Source: Pseudomonadota bacterium (GTDB lineage: Bacteria; Pseudomonadota; Alphaproteobacteria; Rhizobiales; Rhizobiaceae). From it: a stretch of DNA of 8,860 nucleotides. Both the position numbers and the translations under genes were made by a program. The notes beneath the pieces were generated by a model, which was not told the DNA's origin, made no database searches, and worked only from the letters and a program-made list of their open reading frames with translations. The stretch covers positions 1 through 8,860 of the forward strand of contig JAEZXF010000004.1 of the NCBI GenBank assembly GCA_023419995.1, given 5' to 3'. Shown in pieces: positions 7,122 through 8,860 of the stretch (positions are counted from its first letter, which is position 1; the number at the start of each line of letters is the position of its first letter).

Positions 7122-8099
7122 TCAGAACTTGTCGAGGTCCTGGTGGCGGGCCTTGATCTCGCGCACCGTGCCCGAGGACGAACGCATGACGATGGTGTGC
7201 GTCTGGATCATGTCGCGCCCGAACTTGACGCCCGACAGCATGTTGCCGTCGGTCACGCCCGTCGCCGCGAACAGCACGTCGCCGCGCGCCATCTCTTCCA
7301 TGGTGTAGACCTTGTTCGGGTCCGAGATGCCCATCTTGGCGGCGCGGGCGATCTTCTCCTCGCTGTTGAGCTGGAGGCGGCCCTGCATCTGGCCGCCGAT
7401 GCAGCGAAGCGCCGCCGCCGCGAGCACGCCCTCCGGCGCGCCGCCGGTGCCCATGTAGATGTCGATGCCGGTCTCGGCCGGGTCGGTGGTGTGGATGACG
7501 CCGGCCACGTCGCCGTCGCCGATCAGCCGGATCGCCGCGCCCGTCGAGCGCACGGCCTCGATCAGGCGCGCATGGCGCGGCCGGTCGAGGATGCAGGCGG
7601 TGATCTCGGAGACGGGCACGCCCTTGGCCTTGGCGAGGTTCTGGATGTTTTCCTGCGCCGGCGCGTCGATGTCGACGACACCTGCCGGATAGCCGGGGCC
7701 GACCGCGATCTTGTCCATGTAGACGTCGGGCGCGTAGAGAAGGCTGCCCTTCTCGGCGATGGCGATGACCGCCAGCGAGTTCGGCAGGTTCTTGGCGCAG
7801 ATCGTCGTGCCCTCCAGCGGGTCGAGCGCGATGTCGACCTCGGGGCCTTCGCCGGTGCCGACCTCCTCGCCGATGTAGAGCATCGGCGCCTCGTCACGCT
7901 CGCCCTCGCCGATCACGACCGTGCCCTTGATCGGCAGGCGGTTCAGCTCGGCGCGCATCGCGTCCACGGCCGCCTGGTCCGCCGCCTTTTCGTCGCCGCG
8001 CCCGCGCAGCCGGGCTGCGGCCACCGCCGCGCGCTCGGTGACGCGCACGAGTTCGAGGGTCAGGATACGGTCGAGACCGGACGGAGCGGCTTTGGACAT
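7122..8099 (-). CDS. glpX: Class II fructose-1,6-bisphosphatase GlpX
   Basis: The enzyme removes the 1-phosphate from fructose-1,6-bisphosphate to give fructose-6-phosphate in gluconeogenesis. It belongs to the metal-dependent GlpX family, not the class I Fbp family. The 325-residue length fits the family (E. coli GlpX is about 336). Visible signatures are GTVVIGEGERDEAPMLYIGE (59-78) and the metal and substrate motif DPLEGTT (93-99), preceded by acidic EVDIAL. Also present are RLIGDGDVAG (191-200), GIDIYMGTGGAPEGV (211-225) and LRCIGGQMQGRL (231-242). Numbering starts at the ATG at 8099, which follows AAGG (8109-8112) at 9-nt spacing. The stop is TGA. hom lies 132 bp upstream and recJ 199 bp downstream on the same strand. 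The family could include sedoheptulose-1,7-bisphosphatase activity, as in some photosynthetic organisms, but nothing here requires that. Confidence 0.96.
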   Translation of the reverse strand: MSKAAPSGLDRILTLELVRVTERAAVAAARLRGRGDEKAADQAAVDAMRAELNRLPIKGTVVIGEGERDEAPMLYIGEEVGTGEGPEVDIALDPLEGTTICAKNLPNSLAVIAIAEKGSLLYAPDVYMDKIAVGPGYPAGVVDIDAPAQENIQNLAKAKGVPVSEITACILDRPRHARLIEAVRSTGAAIRLIGDGDVAGVIHTTDPAETGIDIYMGTGGAPEGVLAAAALRCIGGQMQGRLQLNSEEKIARAAKMGISDPNKVYTMEEMARGDVLFAATGVTDGNMLSGVKFGRDMIQTHTIVMRSSSGTVREIKARHQDLDKF

Positions 8100-8202
8100 A
8101 ATGTCGAACCTTGCATGAGATCAGAGGGTTGCCCGCACGGGCGCGCCCCTTTTGTCAAAGAGGCTGCACCCCCGCAAGGGCGATTCGGCGCTCGTCCCAA
8201 GA

Positions 8203-8214
8203 TCAATCGATTGA
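8203..8214. repeat. 12-bp perfect palindrome between hom and glpX
   Basis: TCAATCGATTGA is a perfect, AT-richer palindrome in the 132-bp hom-glpX gap, 17 bp beyond the hom stop codon and about 104 bp before the glpX start. It has no loop, so it looks more like a binding site for a dimeric protein than an RNA hairpin. I do not recognise a cognate regulator. Confidence 0.35.
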
Positions 8215-8231
8215 ATGACGGGAATGCGACG

Positions 8232-8860
8232 TCAGGCGGCCCGCTCGATGCGGATGACCTGCGGCTTGGTGGTCAGGTGCCCGTCCTCGGTCACGCCTTC
8301 CACGGCCTTGCGCACCGCCGCCTCGGTGGTCTCGGCGGTGACGAGGATGACCGTCTTCTCCGTCGCCGCGTTACCGCCGTCGGCGTGCTGGACGATCGAC
8401 TGCAGCGAGATGCCGTTCTCCGCCATGCGCCCGGCGATGGCGGCGAAGACGCCGACCCGGTCGTGCACGGTCAGGCGGATGAAGTAGCCGCCCTCGTGGC
8501 TGCGCATCGGCGCGCGCACGTAAGGGGCCAGTTCATCCGCCGGGCGGCCGAAGACTGGGCCGTGCTGGAAGCCGGGCCGCCTCTTGGCGATGTCGGCGAT
8601 GTCGCCGATCACGGCCGAGGCGGTGGCGCTGCCGCCGGCGCCGGGGCCGGAGAGCAGGAGTTCGCCGACGATGTCGGTCTCGATGGCGACGGCGTTGGTG
8701 ACGCCGTTGACCTGGGCGATGACGGAGGCGGTCGGCACCATGGTCGGGTGGACGCGCTGCTCGATACCGCCCTCGGTGCGCTGGGCGACGCCGAGCAGCT
8801 TGATGCGATAGCCGAGCTCGGCTGCCGCGCGGATGTCGGCCTGGGTGATGTTGGAGATGC
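8232..8860 (-). CDS. hom: Homoserine dehydrogenase, C-terminal part (5' end outside window)
   Basis: Homoserine dehydrogenase reduces aspartate-4-semialdehyde to homoserine with NAD(P)H, on the way to threonine and methionine. The last 208 residues are visible, about half of a protein that usually has some 430 residues. The frame is open to the right edge. The visible part begins ISNITQADIRAAAELGYRIK and continues with LLGVAQRTEGGIEQRVHPT, the usual catalytic-domain sequence. GPGAGGSATASAVIGDIADIA, a conserved block that closes this domain, follows. The C-terminal ACT domain reads YFIRLTVHDRVGVFAAIAGR and then MAENGISLQSIVQH, which in this family commonly carries threonine feedback inhibition. 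That points to a monofunctional enzyme with no aspartokinase domain downstream. The stop is TGA. glpX follows on the same strand after 132 bp. Confidence 0.95.
   Translation of the reverse strand, partial: ISNITQADIRAAAELGYRIKLLGVAQRTEGGIEQRVHPTMVPTASVIAQVNGVTNAVAIETDIVGELLLSGPGAGGSATASAVIGDIADIAKRRPGFQHGPVFGRPADELAPYVRAPMRSHEGGYFIRLTVHDRVGVFAAIAGRMAENGISLQSIVQHADGGNAATEKTVILVTAETTEAAVRKAVEGVTEDGHLTTKPQVIRIERAA

Noticed and set aside
8131..8153. Hairpin GCCC-GCAC-GGGC followed by TTTT, terminator-like on the + strand
   Set aside because: No + strand gene precedes it, the stem is only 4-5 bp, and the T-run is 7 bp away from the stem. On the - strand, where the genes lie, no U-run follows.
8153..8158. 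TTGACA on the - strand upstream of glpX as a promoter -35 box
   Set aside because: It is a perfect hexamer, but no acceptable -10 box lies 15-19 bp downstream; that stretch is nearly all G and C. It was kept out of the feature list.

Overview
The window is a stretch of GC-rich chromosome carrying core housekeeping genes. Protein signatures and gene neighbourhoods (hom-glpX-recJ; glmU-glmS beside recG), together with the style of the intergenic palindromic repeats, suggest an alphaproteobacterium of the Hyphomicrobiales (Rhizobiales), perhaps Phyllobacteriaceae-like (Mesorhizobium and relatives). The placement is inference from motifs and remembered synteny; no search was run.

Layout: the 3' part of recG (replication-fork and recombination helicase) runs on the + strand from the left edge to 1561. 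Everything else is on the - strand. Read in the direction of transcription from the right edge, these genes are hom (3' part, homoserine dehydrogenase with a C-terminal ACT domain), glpX (class II fructose-1,6-bisphosphatase), recJ (single-strand 5'-3' exonuclease), glmU (bifunctional UDP-GlcNAc synthesis enzyme) and glmS (glucosamine-6-phosphate synthase). recG and glmS are convergent. No gap exceeds 200 bp, so there is no unexplained long non-coding stretch.

How the genes fit together: GlmS and GlmU are the committed and final enzymes of UDP-N-acetylglucosamine synthesis for peptidoglycan and lipopolysaccharide. GlmS draws fructose-6-phosphate, which GlpX produces in gluconeogenesis. RecG and RecJ are DNA repair enzymes. 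Hom belongs to the aspartate-family amino-acid pathway. Only recJ-glmU (66 bp apart) are close enough to suggest co-transcription; the other gaps are 132-199 bp.

The only non-genic structure that stands out is a pair of related palindromic intergenic repeats of about 130 bp (1581-1713 and 6985-7111). They lie in the same orientation, each just behind the stop codon of a - strand gene (glmS and glpX). Their right arms match over 52 bases except for two single-base insertions, and these fall on opposite sides of a small hairpin so that it gains a base pair. I see no mobile genes, CRISPR array, RNA gene, defence island or evidently new system. This is an ordinary core region with repeat elements between genes.
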